DNA from: Hydrogenophaga sp.
GTDB taxonomy: Bacteria > Pseudomonadota > Gammaproteobacteria > Burkholderiales > Burkholderiaceae_C
Reading direction: 5' to 3'
NCBI RefSeq assembly: GCF_019635465.1
Contig: NZ_JAHBZK010000013.1
Coordinates: 62,001 to 126,000, forward strand
DNA: 64,000 bases
The translations under genes and the position numbers were made by a program. Under the pieces are notes generated by a model. That model was not told where the DNA came from. It searched no databases and saw only the letters and a program-made list of their open reading frames with translations. Every line of letters begins with the position of its first letter. Position 1 is the first letter of the stretch. Positions 8,736 to 17,092 of the stretch are shown piece after piece.

Positions 8736-9242
8736 ATGTCAACGGACATCGTCAAGGAACTGGGCCTGCTGACGCTGGGCAGTCGGCTCAAACGCCTGGG
8801 TGAGCGTTTGCAGGGCCAGACGCAGGTGTTGCTCGACGCCCAGGGGCTGGGCGTGCCGGCATCCCACCAGCCCTTGCTGGCCGCGTTGGCGCGGGCCGAC
8901 GCCCTGAGCGTTGGCGAGCTGGTACAGGCGCTGGGCGTCAGTCAGCCGGGCGTGACCCGGCAATTGGGCAATCTGCAGGCCGCCGGGCTGGTTCAGGCCT
9001 GGCAGGGCGGCGAGGACTTGCGGTTGCGCCGCATGCGCCTGACCGAGGCCGGCCGCAGCTACGTGGCCCTGGCCGAAGCCACCGCCTGGGCCGCGATCCG
9101 TGCGGCCGTCACCGACGCCTGCGCCGGCCAGGGCGAGGCCTTGCTGGGCCACCTGGATGCCCTCGAGCAGGCGCTGGATGCCCAGGACCTGGCGACCCGC
9201 CAACACCAGACCACCGAGGGAGCCACCCATGCACCCGCTTGA
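8736..9242 (+). CDS. MarR family transcriptional regulator
   Basis: A 168-residue winged-helix repressor-like protein. I prefer the ATG at 8736 over 8730 because GTGAG is then 6 bases upstream. Residues ~35-100 carry the MarR DNA-binding core: ASHQPLLAALARADALSVGELVQALGVSQPGVTRQLGNLQAAGLV, then the wing with RLRRMRLTEAGR. Flanking helices supply the dimer interface. The gene overlaps the following acetyltransferase by 14 bases, so the two are coupled and the enzyme is a likely target. Some related proteins are natural MarR-GNAT fusions, which supports a joint function. Confidence 0.88.
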   Translation: MSTDIVKELGLLTLGSRLKRLGERLQGQTQVLLDAQGLGVPASHQPLLAALARADALSVGELVQALGVSQPGVTRQLGNLQAAGLVQAWQGGEDLRLRRMRLTEAGRSYVALAEATAWAAIRAAVTDACAGQGEALLGHLDALEQALDAQDLATRQHQTTEGATHAPA

Positions 9243-9921
9243 CCGCCCCGTCTGGGCCAGCCTGAGCACATCACTGGCACCGCTGAGCGAAGGCGGTGAC
9301 CTGGCCAGACGCCTGTTGCCGACAGTCAACCTCTTCGGTGCCTCGCGCGACGACACCCCCGAGTCGCTGGCAGCGCTGGCGGCCCTGGTGGCGCCGGGGG
9401 AGCAGCTGTACCTGGCGCAAGTGGGCACCATCGCAGTGCCACCCGGGTTGACGCTGCTGAAATCGGCCACCGGGGTGCAGATGCTGGCCGAGCAGGACCT
9501 GCGGCCCCTGGTTGGGCGAGGCGACGACACGGCGGCCTGGGAGGTACTCCAGGATGCCGACGCCGCCGACATGCTGGCCCTGGCCCGGCTGACCGAACCC
9601 GGCCCGTTTCTCGCCCGCACCCACACCATGGGGCGCTTCCTTGGGGTACGAACGCCCAACGGACTGGCCGCCATGGCGGGCGAACGCCTGCGCCAGCCCG
9701 GCTTCACCGAGGTCAGCGGCGTCTGCACCCACCCGGACCACCGCGGCCGCGGCCTGGCGCGGCGGTTGTCGGCAACGGTGGCGGCGGTCATCCAGGCCAG
9801 GGGGGAGCAGCCCTATCTCCACGCCTGGTCGACCAACCGGGCGGCGATCTCTCTGTACAAGCAGCTGGGGTTTCGGGTTCGAACCGAAATACAGGTGGCG
9901 GTGCTGGGCCGCCCGGGCTGA
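9229..9921 (+). CDS. GNAT family N-acetyltransferase
   Basis: A 230-residue protein whose C-terminal half is a GNAT fold of the FR47-like type. The acetyl-CoA loop is in EVSGVCTHPDHRGRGLARRLSATV (~residues 160-185), followed by PYLHAWSTNRAAISLYKQLGFRVRTEI, the characteristic last helix and strand. The N-terminal ~110 residues (TVNLFGASRDDTPESLAAL) are a separate region seen in this subfamily. The substrate is unknown. Start 9229 overlaps the MarR gene. The end is followed by the rpoH regulatory region. Confidence 0.85.
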   Translation: MHPLDRPVWASLSTSLAPLSEGGDLARRLLPTVNLFGASRDDTPESLAALAALVAPGEQLYLAQVGTIAVPPGLTLLKSATGVQMLAEQDLRPLVGRGDDTAAWEVLQDADAADMLALARLTEPGPFLARTHTMGRFLGVRTPNGLAAMAGERLRQPGFTEVSGVCTHPDHRGRGLARRLSATVAAVIQARGEQPYLHAWSTNRAAISLYKQLGFRVRTEIQVAVLGRPG

Positions 9922-9974
9922 CGCCCCCACCAAACCACCGCCCATGCCCAGTAAACGGCCATGGAACTTCTGAC

Positions 9975-10001
9975 TTAGCACTCCCTCCAAGCGAGTGCTA
10001 A
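9975..10001. promoter_or_regulatory. CIRCE operator (HrcA site) in front of rpoH
   Basis: TTAGCACTC at 9975-9983, nine bases, then GAGTGCTAA at 9993-10001: this is the CIRCE consensus with no mismatch and the exact N9 spacing. It is bound by the heat-labile repressor HrcA. A TAATAT box (9999-10004) overlaps the right arm and TTAGCA on the left arm can serve as -35 with an 18-base spacer, so repressor and RNA polymerase would compete for the same DNA. The rpoH ATG is 33 bases further on. Confidence 0.93.
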
Positions 10002-10033
10002 TATCACCAGCCGATTACCCGAGGAGGTCATCC

Positions 10034-10993
10034 ATGTCCCAGTCGCTTGCCGTTGTGAACGCCCCGTCCGCCACCCTGGCCACCGCCGGCGCGTGGTCGA
10101 GCCGCGCCCTGACGCTGCCACCCCTGGGCAACCTGGATGCCTACATCTCCGCCGTCAACCGCATGCCCATGCTCAGCCTCGACGAGGAACAGGATGCGGC
10201 GCGGCGCCTGCGCGATCACAACGACCTCGACGCCGCTGGCCGCTTGGTCATGTCGCACCTGCGCCTGGTGGTGTCGATCTCGCGCCAGTACCTGGGCTAT
10301 GGCCTGCCGCATGGCGACCTCATCCAGGAAGGCAACGTGGGCCTGATGAAGGCCGTCAAGCGCTTCGACCCCGAGCAAGGGGTGCGCCTGGTCAGCTACG
10401 CCATCCACTGGATCAAGGCCGAGATCCACGAATACATCCTGAAGAACTGGCGCATGGTCAAGCTGGCCACGACCAAGGCCCAGCGCAAGCTGTTCTTCAA
10501 CCTGCGCTCGCGCAAGCAGGGCCTGCGCGCCGAAGCCGCCGCCGATGGCGACACCCACCGCGAGGTGTTGAGCGACGCCGAGATCGGCCTGATGGCCCGC
10601 GAACTCAACGTCAAACCCGAGGAAGTGCGCGAGATGGAAACGCGCCTGGCGGGCGGCGATGTGGTTCTGGACCCGACGCCCGGCGACGACGGCGAAGACG
10701 CCTTCGGCCCGATCGCCTACCTGGCCGACCGGGCACACGAGCCCACCGCCATGATCGAATCGGCCCAGCGCGACCACCTCGCCACCGAAGGCATTGCCCA
10801 GGCCATGGGCGAGCTCGATGATCGCTCGCGCCGCATCGTGAGCGAGCGCTGGCTGAAGGTGAACGACGACGGCTCGGGTGGCATGACGCTGCACGAGCTG
10901 GCGGCCGAGTACGGCGTCAGCGCCGAGCGCATCCGTCAGATCGAAGTGGCGGCCATGAAGAAGATGCGCAAGGCACTGGCCGCCTACGCCTGA
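10034..10993 (+). CDS. rpoH: RNA polymerase heat-shock sigma factor (sigma-32)
   Basis: A 319-residue sigma-70 family protein, length typical of RpoH. The start is fixed by GAGGAGG at 10020-10026. Region 1.2/2 runs from about residue 35 (NRMPMLSLDEEQDAARRL) through SHLRLVVSISRQYLGYGLPHGDLIQEGNVGLMKAVKRFDPEQGVRLVSYAIHWIKAEIHEYI. The RpoH box follows (TTKAQRKLFFNLRSRK, region C, which distinguishes RpoH from other sigma factors). Region 4 with its helix-turn-helix (LHELAAEYGVSAERIRQIEVAAMKKM) closes the protein. It directs transcription of chaperones and proteases after heat or protein-folding stress. A CIRCE element overlaps its promoter, so HrcA is expected to control it. Confidence 0.97.
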   Translation: MSQSLAVVNAPSATLATAGAWSSRALTLPPLGNLDAYISAVNRMPMLSLDEEQDAARRLRDHNDLDAAGRLVMSHLRLVVSISRQYLGYGLPHGDLIQEGNVGLMKAVKRFDPEQGVRLVSYAIHWIKAEIHEYILKNWRMVKLATTKAQRKLFFNLRSRKQGLRAEAAADGDTHREVLSDAEIGLMARELNVKPEEVREMETRLAGGDVVLDPTPGDDGEDAFGPIAYLADRAHEPTAMIESAQRDHLATEGIAQAMGELDDRSRRIVSERWLKVNDDGSGGMTLHELAAEYGVSAERIRQIEVAAMKKMRKALAAYA

Positions 10994-11041
10994 CCGATCG
11001 GGGCGTATGCCCTTTGGCGCGACTGCACAATCGCGCCCAAC

Positions 11042-12814
11042 ATGACATTCCCGCGTATCTGGCGACACCGCTTCGCCACGGCAGGCACCGCCCTGCTCTT
11101 GCTGTTCTGCCCGCCGCTGCTGCTGGCACAAATCACCCCCCCACCCGAGCCCGCGGACGGATCGCCCTCGGTGATCGTGCTCGACGATGAGGTACGCACC
11201 GTTTCGCTCGACGGGCGCAGCGAGCAGGCCATCGACCCCGATGGCTCGCTCGATATCGAGCGCCTGGCCAACGAGCCGAACGCGCTGGCGTTTTCGCCGC
11301 GCCAGACTGGGCAACGGGTGCGCCTGCCCGATGGCGCCGCGCTGTGGATCCGGTTCGACGTGCAGATGCGCGACCTGGGGGCGCACTGGGAGCTTGAACT
11401 CGCGCGTTCGGGCACCGACCTGATCACCCTGTACCACCGCGATGCCATGGGACGCTGGCGCGTGCAGAACGCCGGCGACCGGTTGCCGGTTGAGCAATGG
11501 GACAACCCCGACCGCTATCCGGTGTTCGGCCTGGAACCTCGCGCGGACGAAACCGTGCGCTACTGGGTCCGCATCGAGCACGCCCGGGTGCCCTTCTCGG
11601 GCGAGCTGCTGATCCACAACCACAACCGGCTGCGAGAACTGCGCATTCACCAGCAGTTTGGTCTGGGCGCCTACTTCGGCATGACCGCCCTGTTGACCCT
11701 GATCGCCCTGGCCAACATGGCCGTGTTTCGCGATGCCGCCTTTGCGGGCTACGCGATCTACACCGGGTTGCTGGGCCTCAGTCTCGCCGCCTCGCTGGGC
11801 GTCGGCGGCCAGTTTCTGTGGCCCGGCCAGGCGCGCTGGAACCAACTGGCGGAGTACGTTCTGCTGCCACTGATGGGCGTGGCGGCCATCATGTTCGTGC
11901 GGCTGGCGCTGCATCCCAGACGCATCGGGCTCACGCTGGAGCGCCTTTGCTGGCTGCTGGCGCCCATCTGGCTGGCCACCACCGCCTGGGACGTGGTGCT
12001 GCCCAGCGCACTGAGCCTTCAGGTCAACACCGCCATGGGGGCGCTGGCGCTGGGCCTGGTGGCGGCCATGGTCTGGGCAGCACTGCGCCAGAGCGAGACG
12101 TGGGTGCGCCTGATCGGTGTCGGCATGGTGCCGGTGCTGCTGGCCAGCGCCCTGCCCGTGCTGCGCAACTTCAACCTCCTCTCCTCAGGCTTCCTGTCGC
12201 AGTACGGCATGGTGCTTGCCGCGACCCTCGAAGCGCCCATCCTGATCTACGCTTTGCTGCAACGCTCGCAACAACTGCACGAGGCCCAGGCGCGGGCCCG
12301 TGCGCTGGCCCGCACCGAACCCCTGACCGGCCTCACCCACCGCCACCACTTCCTGGTGCGCCTGCACCACAGCCTGGTGCGCGCGACGCGTTATGGGCAC
12401 CGAAGCGCCCTGCTGCTGATCCACCTCGACAACCACCATGAGTTTCTGCAGACCCATGGCCGCGAAATCGCCGACCGGGCGCTGGTGATTGCGGCCTCGC
12501 AGCTGCGCTCGCAGGCGCGCGACGTGGACACGGCAGCGCGCGTGGACGACAACAGCTTTGCCCTGCTGATGGAAGGCCCGGTGAAGCCGGCCCAGGCGCT
12601 GTCCACCGCCACGGCCCTGGTGGCGGACGGCCTGCGCCCCTCCGAGCGCCTGCCTGTGGGCGCAACCTTGCGTTTGAAGATCGTGGTGGCGATGGTCCCC
12701 GACACCCTCAACGAGCTCGATCAGGACGCCAATGCGCACATCGAGTGGATGCGCCAGGGCATGCTGGCGCTGAGCGAGGACGCGCGCAAGGCCATCCTCA
12801 AACTCAACTTCTGA
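11042..12814 (+). CDS. 7TMR-DISM membrane protein with degenerate GGDEF domain
   Basis: A 590-residue protein: signal peptide (to about residue 30), periplasmic 7TMR-DISM extracellular domain (RLPDGAALWIRFDVQ, PVFGLEPRADETVRYWVRIEH), seven membrane helices (~residues 205-410), a short coiled linker (QRSQQLHEAQARARALARTEPLTGL) and a C-terminal GGDEF-type domain. The domain keeps its start (TEPLTGLTHRHHFL), but the signature that should read GGDEF is DDNSF at residues 502-506, and the metal-binding DxxxFK position reads HLDNHHEF. Diguanylate cyclase activity is therefore unlikely; it may bind nucleotide or act through protein contacts. It starts 48 bases after rpoH. Confidence 0.85.
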   Translation: MTFPRIWRHRFATAGTALLLLFCPPLLLAQITPPPEPADGSPSVIVLDDEVRTVSLDGRSEQAIDPDGSLDIERLANEPNALAFSPRQTGQRVRLPDGAALWIRFDVQMRDLGAHWELELARSGTDLITLYHRDAMGRWRVQNAGDRLPVEQWDNPDRYPVFGLEPRADETVRYWVRIEHARVPFSGELLIHNHNRLRELRIHQQFGLGAYFGMTALLTLIALANMAVFRDAAFAGYAIYTGLLGLSLAASLGVGGQFLWPGQARWNQLAEYVLLPLMGVAAIMFVRLALHPRRIGLTLERLCWLLAPIWLATTAWDVVLPSALSLQVNTAMGALALGLVAAMVWAALRQSETWVRLIGVGMVPVLLASALPVLRNFNLLSSGFLSQYGMVLAATLEAPILIYALLQRSQQLHEAQARARALARTEPLTGLTHRHHFLVRLHHSLVRATRYGHRSALLLIHLDNHHEFLQTHGREIADRALVIAASQLRSQARDVDTAARVDDNSFALLMEGPVKPAQALSTATALVADGLRPSERLPVGATLRLKIVVAMVPDTLNELDQDANAHIEWMRQGMLALSEDARKAILKLNF

Positions 12815-12823
12815 CCGCGCGCG

Positions 12824-14380
12824 TCAGACTTCGCGACGCAAAGCCGGGAACAGGATGACGTCGCGGATGCTGGGGCTGTCGGTCAGCAGCATCATGAGGC
12901 GGTCGATGCCGATGCCGCAGCCACCCGCAGGCGGCATGCCGTACTCCAGGGCGCGCACGTAATCCGCATCGAAATGCATGGCTTCGTCGTCGCCGCCGTC
13001 CTTGGCATCGACCTGGGCCTGGAACCGGGCCGCCTGGTCTTCGGCGTCATTGAGCTCGGAGAAGGCATTGCCGAACTCGCGCCCGGTGATGTAGAGCTCA
13101 AAGCGCTCAGTGATCTCGGGCTGTGCGTCGTTCGCACGGGCCAGGGGCGAAATCTCGGTCGGGTGGTCCATGATGAAGGTGGGGTTCCATAGCTGGTCTT
13201 CCACCTTCTCTTCAAAGTACAGCACCTGCAGCGAGGCCACGCTGCGCGCGGCCAGCTGGTTCTTCTCTTCGGTCAACCCCAGCTTGCGCAGTTGCGCACG
13301 CAGCCACTCGGCATCGTCGACATTCGCGCCCGCATCGGTGTACTTCACGATGGCATCGCGGATCGTGAGCCGCTCGAACGGCGAATCAATGTCCACCGCG
13401 CGCCCCTGGTAGCTCACTTCGCCGTCGCCGCGCACGGCGCGCACCACGTGACGAATGAGCTGCTCGCAAAAGTCCATGAGGTCGCGGTAGTTCCAGTACG
13501 CCGCGTAGAACTCCATCATGGTGAACTCGGGGTTGTGACGCACCGAGATGCCTTCATTGCGGAAGTTGCGGTTGATTTCGAACACCCGGTCGAAGCCCCC
13601 GACCAGCAGGCGCTTGAGGTAGAGCTCGGGCGCGATGCGCAGGAACATTTCCTGATCGAGCGCGTTGTGGTGCGTGATGAAGGGCTTGGCATTGGCCCCA
13701 CCGGGGATGGGGTGCAGCATGGGCGTCTCGACTTCGAGGAAGCCGTGCGACACCATGAACTGGCGCAGCGCAGTGACGGCCTGGCTGCGGGTAACAAAGC
13801 GGCGGCGCGCGCCTTCATCGGTCATCAGGTCGACGTAGCGCTGGCGGTACTTGATCTCCTGGTCGTGCACGCCATGGAACTTGTCGGGCAAGGGGCGCAG
13901 GCTCTTGGTCAGCAAGCGGATGCGATCGACATGGATGGTGAGCTCGCCCGTGCGGGTGCGAAACAGGGTGCCCTCGGCGGCCACGATGTCGCCCAGGTCC
14001 CAATGCTTGAAGGCAGCGTGCTGCGCCTCGCCCACGCTGTCGTTGTTGATATAGATCTGGATTCGACCACCGCTGGGGCCGAGCGAGGCGTCCTGCAGCG
14101 TCGCGAAACTGGCCTTGCCCATGACGCGCTTGAGCATCATCCGCCCGGCCACACTGGCACGCACCGGGTTGGCCTCCAGGGCTTCCTTGGTCGCCTCGGC
14201 GTGGGCGACCATGAGTTCGGCCGCCGTGTTGCCCGGCTTGAAGTCGTTCGGGAAGGCCACCCCTTCGCCGCGGGCCTGGGCTTCGCGCAATCCCTTGAGC
14301 TTCTCGCGCCGTTCGGCGATCAGCTGGTTGTCGTCTTGCGCCACGGGCGCCGCGGTGTCGGGGGTGTGGGTCTGGCTCAT
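12824..14380 (-). CDS. lysS: Lysyl-tRNA synthetase, class II
   Basis: A 518-residue enzyme that charges tRNA-Lys. Start 14380 (MSQTHTPD) gives the usual N-terminus; the longer frame adds an unlikely leader. The order is a helical N-terminal segment ([20 protein letters not shown]), an OB-fold anticodon-binding domain ([25 protein letters not shown]-like, ~75-180), then the class II catalytic core: motif 1 in [25 protein letters not shown], motif 2 in [26 protein letters not shown], motif 3 in [26 protein letters not shown]. All motifs look intact. Confidence 0.97.
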   Translation of the reverse strand: MSQTHTPDTAAPVAQDDNQLIAERREKLKGLREAQARGEGVAFPNDFKPGNTAAELMVAHAEATKEALEANPVRASVAGRMMLKRVMGKASFATLQDASLGPSGGRIQIYINNDSVGEAQHAAFKHWDLGDIVAAEGTLFRTRTGELTIHVDRIRLLTKSLRPLPDKFHGVHDQEIKYRQRYVDLMTDEGARRRFVTRSQAVTALRQFMVSHGFLEVETPMLHPIPGGANAKPFITHHNALDQEMFLRIAPELYLKRLLVGGFDRVFEINRNFRNEGISVRHNPEFTMMEFYAAYWNYRDLMDFCEQLIRHVVRAVRGDGEVSYQGRAVDIDSPFERLTIRDAIVKYTDAGANVDDAEWLRAQLRKLGLTEEKNQLAARSVASLQVLYFEEKVEDQLWNPTFIMDHPTEISPLARANDAQPEITERFELYITGREFGNAFSELNDAEDQAARFQAQVDAKDGGDDEAMHFDADYVRALEYGMPPAGGCGIGIDRLMMLLTDSPSIRDVILFPALRREV

Positions 14381-14425
14381 GAAAATGAAAAGCGGGTCGG
14401 GCGCCAGCGTGGCGCGCAACCCGCG

Positions 14426-14457
14426 ATTGTAGGTTTGGGCGCAAAGCGCCCGTTCAA
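14426..14457 (-). promoter_or_regulatory. Candidate sigma-70 promoter for lysS
   Basis: On the minus strand TTGAAC (14452-14457) and TACAAT (14426-14431, followed by CGCG) lie 20 bases apart in the 81-base gap before lysS. The -10 is good; the spacing is long, so a different -35 may be used. A small hairpin GGGCGC-AAA-GCGCCC (14437-14451) falls between the two boxes. Confidence 0.4.
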
Positions 14458-14461
14458 AGGC

Positions 14462-15178
14462 TTATTCGCCGAGGTAGGCGGCCCGCACTTTCGGGTCGGT
14501 CAGCATCTGCTTGGCCTCGCCGGTCATGATGATTTCGCCGGAGTCCATGACGTAGCCGCGGTTGGCGATCTGCAGCGCCCGGCTGGCGTTCTGCTCAACC
14601 AGCAGAATGGTCACGCCCTGCGCCGACACATCACGTACCACCTCGAAGATCTTGTCGACCATGATTGGCGACAAGCCCATGGACGGCTCGTCGAGCAGCA
14701 GCACCTTGGGCTGGCTCATCAGGGCCCGGGCCATGGCCAGCATCTGCTGCTCACCGCCGCTCATGGTGCCGGCCAGCTGGTCCTTGCGTTCTTTCAGGCG
14801 CGGGAAGATGCCGAACATGCGCTCGATGTCGTCGGCCACCTTGGGCTTGTCCTTGCGCACGTAGGCGCCCATCTGCAGGTTTTCGGTGATGGTCATGCGG
14901 GTGAAGACACCGCGGCCTTCCGGCACCATGGCCAGGCCCTGCTTGACCAGGTCCCAGGCACCTTTGCCCCGGATGCTCTGACCCATGTACTCGACGTCGC
15001 CGTCTTCCATGGACAGCGAGCCGGTGATGGCCTTCATGGTGGTGGTCTTGCCGGCGCCGTTGGAGCCGATGAGGGTGATCAGCTCACCTTCGTTGACTTC
15101 GAGATCGATGCCTTTGACGGCTTTGATGCCGCCGTAGGAGACCTTCAGCCCTTTGACTTTGAGAAGCGTGTTTGCCAT
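14462..15178 (-). CDS. livF: Branched-chain amino acid ABC transporter ATP-binding protein LivF
   Basis: A 238-residue ABC ATPase. Walker A is GSNGAGKTT (~residue 38), the signature MSGGEQQMLAMARALMSQPK (~135) precedes Walker B VLLLDEPSMGLSP, and LVEQNASRALQIANRGYVMDSGEI near the end contains the switch region. The short length and the EGRGVFTRMTITENLQMG segment are typical of LivF rather than LivG. It is the last gene of the livHMGF series, 13 bases after livG. It powers import together with LivG, LivM and LivH. Confidence 0.94.
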   Translation of the reverse strand: MANTLLKVKGLKVSYGGIKAVKGIDLEVNEGELITLIGSNGAGKTTTMKAITGSLSMEDGDVEYMGQSIRGKGAWDLVKQGLAMVPEGRGVFTRMTITENLQMGAYVRKDKPKVADDIERMFGIFPRLKERKDQLAGTMSGGEQQMLAMARALMSQPKVLLLDEPSMGLSPIMVDKIFEVVRDVSAQGVTILLVEQNASRALQIANRGYVMDSGEIIMTGEAKQMLTDPKVRAAYLGE

Positions 15179-15191
15179 GTGGGTCTCCTGC

Positions 15192-15962
15192 TCAATGCCC
15201 GCCGGTGCCGAGGTAGGCCTCGATCACCTTGGGGTCCTTCTGCACCTCGGCCGGCGTACCGGTCGAGAGCTGCTTGCCGTAGTCGAGCACGGTCACCCGG
15301 TCACACAGACCCATGACGAGCTTCACGTCGTGCTCGATCAACAGGATGGTGCGGTTGTCGTTGCGGATGCGGTCGATCAGCTCACGCAGTTGCACCTTCT
15401 CGGTGGCGTTCATGCCGGCCGCCGGTTCGTCCAGCGCAATCAGCTGCGGGTCGGTGGCCAGGGCGCGGGCAATTTCCAGGCGGCGCTGGTCGCCGTAGCT
15501 CAGCGTGCGTGACTTGAAGTCGGCGAACTTGCCGATGCCCACGTAGTCGAGCAACTCCTGCGCGCGCTCGGCGATTTCGCGCTCCTCGCGCTTGAAGCCG
15601 GGGGCACGGAAGATCGCGCCCAGCAGGCCCGAGTGGGTGCGGATGTGGCGCCCCACCATCACGTTCTCCAGCGCGGTCATCTCGGCAAACAGCCGGATGT
15701 TCTGGAAGGTGCGCGCGATGCCGGCCTTGGCCACTTCGTGCACGGCCGTGGGCGTGTAGGGCTTGCCGGCCAGCTCGAACGAGCCGCTGTCAGGCGTGTA
15801 CAGACCGGTCAGCACGTTGAAGAACGTCGTCTTGCCGGCACCGTTGGGGCCGATCAGCCCGTAGACCTGACCGCGGTGGATTTCGATGCCCACGTCACTG
15901 AGGGCTTGCAGACCGCCAAAGCGCTTGGAGACGTTGGCGACTTTGAGAATGGTTTCGCTCAT
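15192..15962 (-). CDS. livG: Branched-chain amino acid ABC transporter ATP-binding protein LivG
   Basis: A 256-residue ABC ATPase with Walker A GPNGAGKTTFFNVLTGLY (~residue 38), signature LSYGDQRRLEIARALATDP and Walker B LIALDEPAAGMNATE. The C-terminal tail KDPKVIEAYLGTGGH is the LivG type. The segment FQNIRLFAEMTALENVMVGRH is also diagnostic. I take the start at 15962 (MSETILKV), 10 bases after the livM stop; the longer frame overlaps livM. Confidence 0.94.
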   Translation of the reverse strand: MSETILKVANVSKRFGGLQALSDVGIEIHRGQVYGLIGPNGAGKTTFFNVLTGLYTPDSGSFELAGKPYTPTAVHEVAKAGIARTFQNIRLFAEMTALENVMVGRHIRTHSGLLGAIFRAPGFKREEREIAERAQELLDYVGIGKFADFKSRTLSYGDQRRLEIARALATDPQLIALDEPAAGMNATEKVQLRELIDRIRNDNRTILLIEHDVKLVMGLCDRVTVLDYGKQLSTGTPAEVQKDPKVIEAYLGTGGH

Positions 15963-15972
15963 GCTGTGGCCC

Positions 15973-17073
15973 TCACTTCGCACTCAGGGACTTGCCGTGT
16001 TCCGGCGCGGGCCACAAGCCCTTGGGACGCAGCAGCATGATGACGATCATGGCCAGCGCGATCAGCAGCTGACGAAGGATTTCGGGGCCCAGGCGCCCGT
16101 CGGTGAGTTCGGTGAGCGGGCCCGCCACGTGGCGAAGCAACTCGGGCAGACCGGCCAGCACCAACGCCCCCAGGATGACACCCGGGATGTGGCCCAGGCC
16201 ACCCAGCACCACCATGGCCACGATCATCACCGACTCCATCAGGATGAAGGACTCGGGGTACACGCCGCGCATGAACGAGGCGAACAGCACGCCGGCCACG
16301 CCGCCAAACGTGGCGCTCATGCCGAATGCGGCCAGCTTGAGGTTGCGCGTATTCAGGCCCATGGCCTTGGCAGCAATCTCGTCTTCGCGAATGGCCATCC
16401 AGGCGCGGCCGATGCGTGAGTCCTGCAGCCGGTAGGCGATGACGATGGCCACCACCACGAAGAACAGGATGAGGTAGTAGTACATCGTGACCGACTGGAA
16501 GGTGTAGCTGAACCCACCGATCGAGATGTCCAGGCTCTGGCTCATGCGATGCCCGAACACGCTCACTGCGTCGATGTTGCTCAGGCCCTTGGGCCCGTTG
16601 GTGATGTTGATCGGACGGTCGAGGTTGAGCATGAAGATGCGCACGATCTCACCGAAGCCCAGCGTGACGATGGCAAGGTAGTCGCCCCGCAGCTTGAGCA
16701 CGGGCGCGCCCAGCACCAACCCGGTCATGCCCGCCACGCAACCGGCAATGATCATCACCAGCCAGAAGTTCATGTGCAGACCGTTCGGGAAGGTGGCAGC
16801 CACCCAGGCGAAGGTTTCGGTCAGGTGCGGCGATGCGAGCAGGCCGTAGAGGTAGGACCCCACGGCGAAGAAGGCGATGAAGCCCAGATCGAGCAGGCCG
16901 GCGTAGCCCACCACGATGTTCAGGCCCAGGGCCAGCAGCACGTAAAGCAGTGCGACATCGACGATGCGCACCCAGGAGTTGCTGCCGGTGGCCTGCAGCG
17001 CCAGCGGCAGCACCAGCATCAGCACGGCGACGACCGCAAAGGCGATCAGCTTGATGGATTTCGAGTTCGACAT
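15973..17073 (-). CDS. livM: Branched-chain amino acid ABC transporter permease LivM
   Basis: A 366-residue inner-membrane permease with about nine to ten hydrophobic helices. Family marks are ALGLNIVVGYAGLLDLGFIAFFAVGSYLYGLL near residue 60, LVLGAPVLKLRGDYLAIVTLGFGEIVRI and the cytoplasmic coupling segment DSRIGRAWMAIREDEIAAKAMGLNTRNLKLAAFG. A C-terminal extension (RPKGLWPAPEHGKSLSAK) is normal for LivM. It pairs with LivH to form the channel. Start 17073 lies 19 bases after the livH stop. Confidence 0.94.
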   Translation of the reverse strand: MSNSKSIKLIAFAVVAVLMLVLPLALQATGSNSWVRIVDVALLYVLLALGLNIVVGYAGLLDLGFIAFFAVGSYLYGLLASPHLTETFAWVAATFPNGLHMNFWLVMIIAGCVAGMTGLVLGAPVLKLRGDYLAIVTLGFGEIVRIFMLNLDRPINITNGPKGLSNIDAVSVFGHRMSQSLDISIGGFSYTFQSVTMYYYLILFFVVVAIVIAYRLQDSRIGRAWMAIREDEIAAKAMGLNTRNLKLAAFGMSATFGGVAGVLFASFMRGVYPESFILMESVMIVAMVVLGGLGHIPGVILGALVLAGLPELLRHVAGPLTELTDGRLGPEILRQLLIALAMIVIMLLRPKGLWPAPEHGKSLSAK

Positions 17074-17092
17074 GGCGGTTCTCCCTGTGAAC

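Noticed and set aside
14437-14451. GGGCGC-AAA-GCGCCC as the liv terminator
   Set aside because: No T-tract follows on the minus strand and the arms are only 6 bp; too weak to call.
13292-15316. 674-codon plus-strand frame over lysS and livF
   Set aside because: Covers two genes on the other strand, with low-complexity His/Gly/Ala composition typical of shadows.
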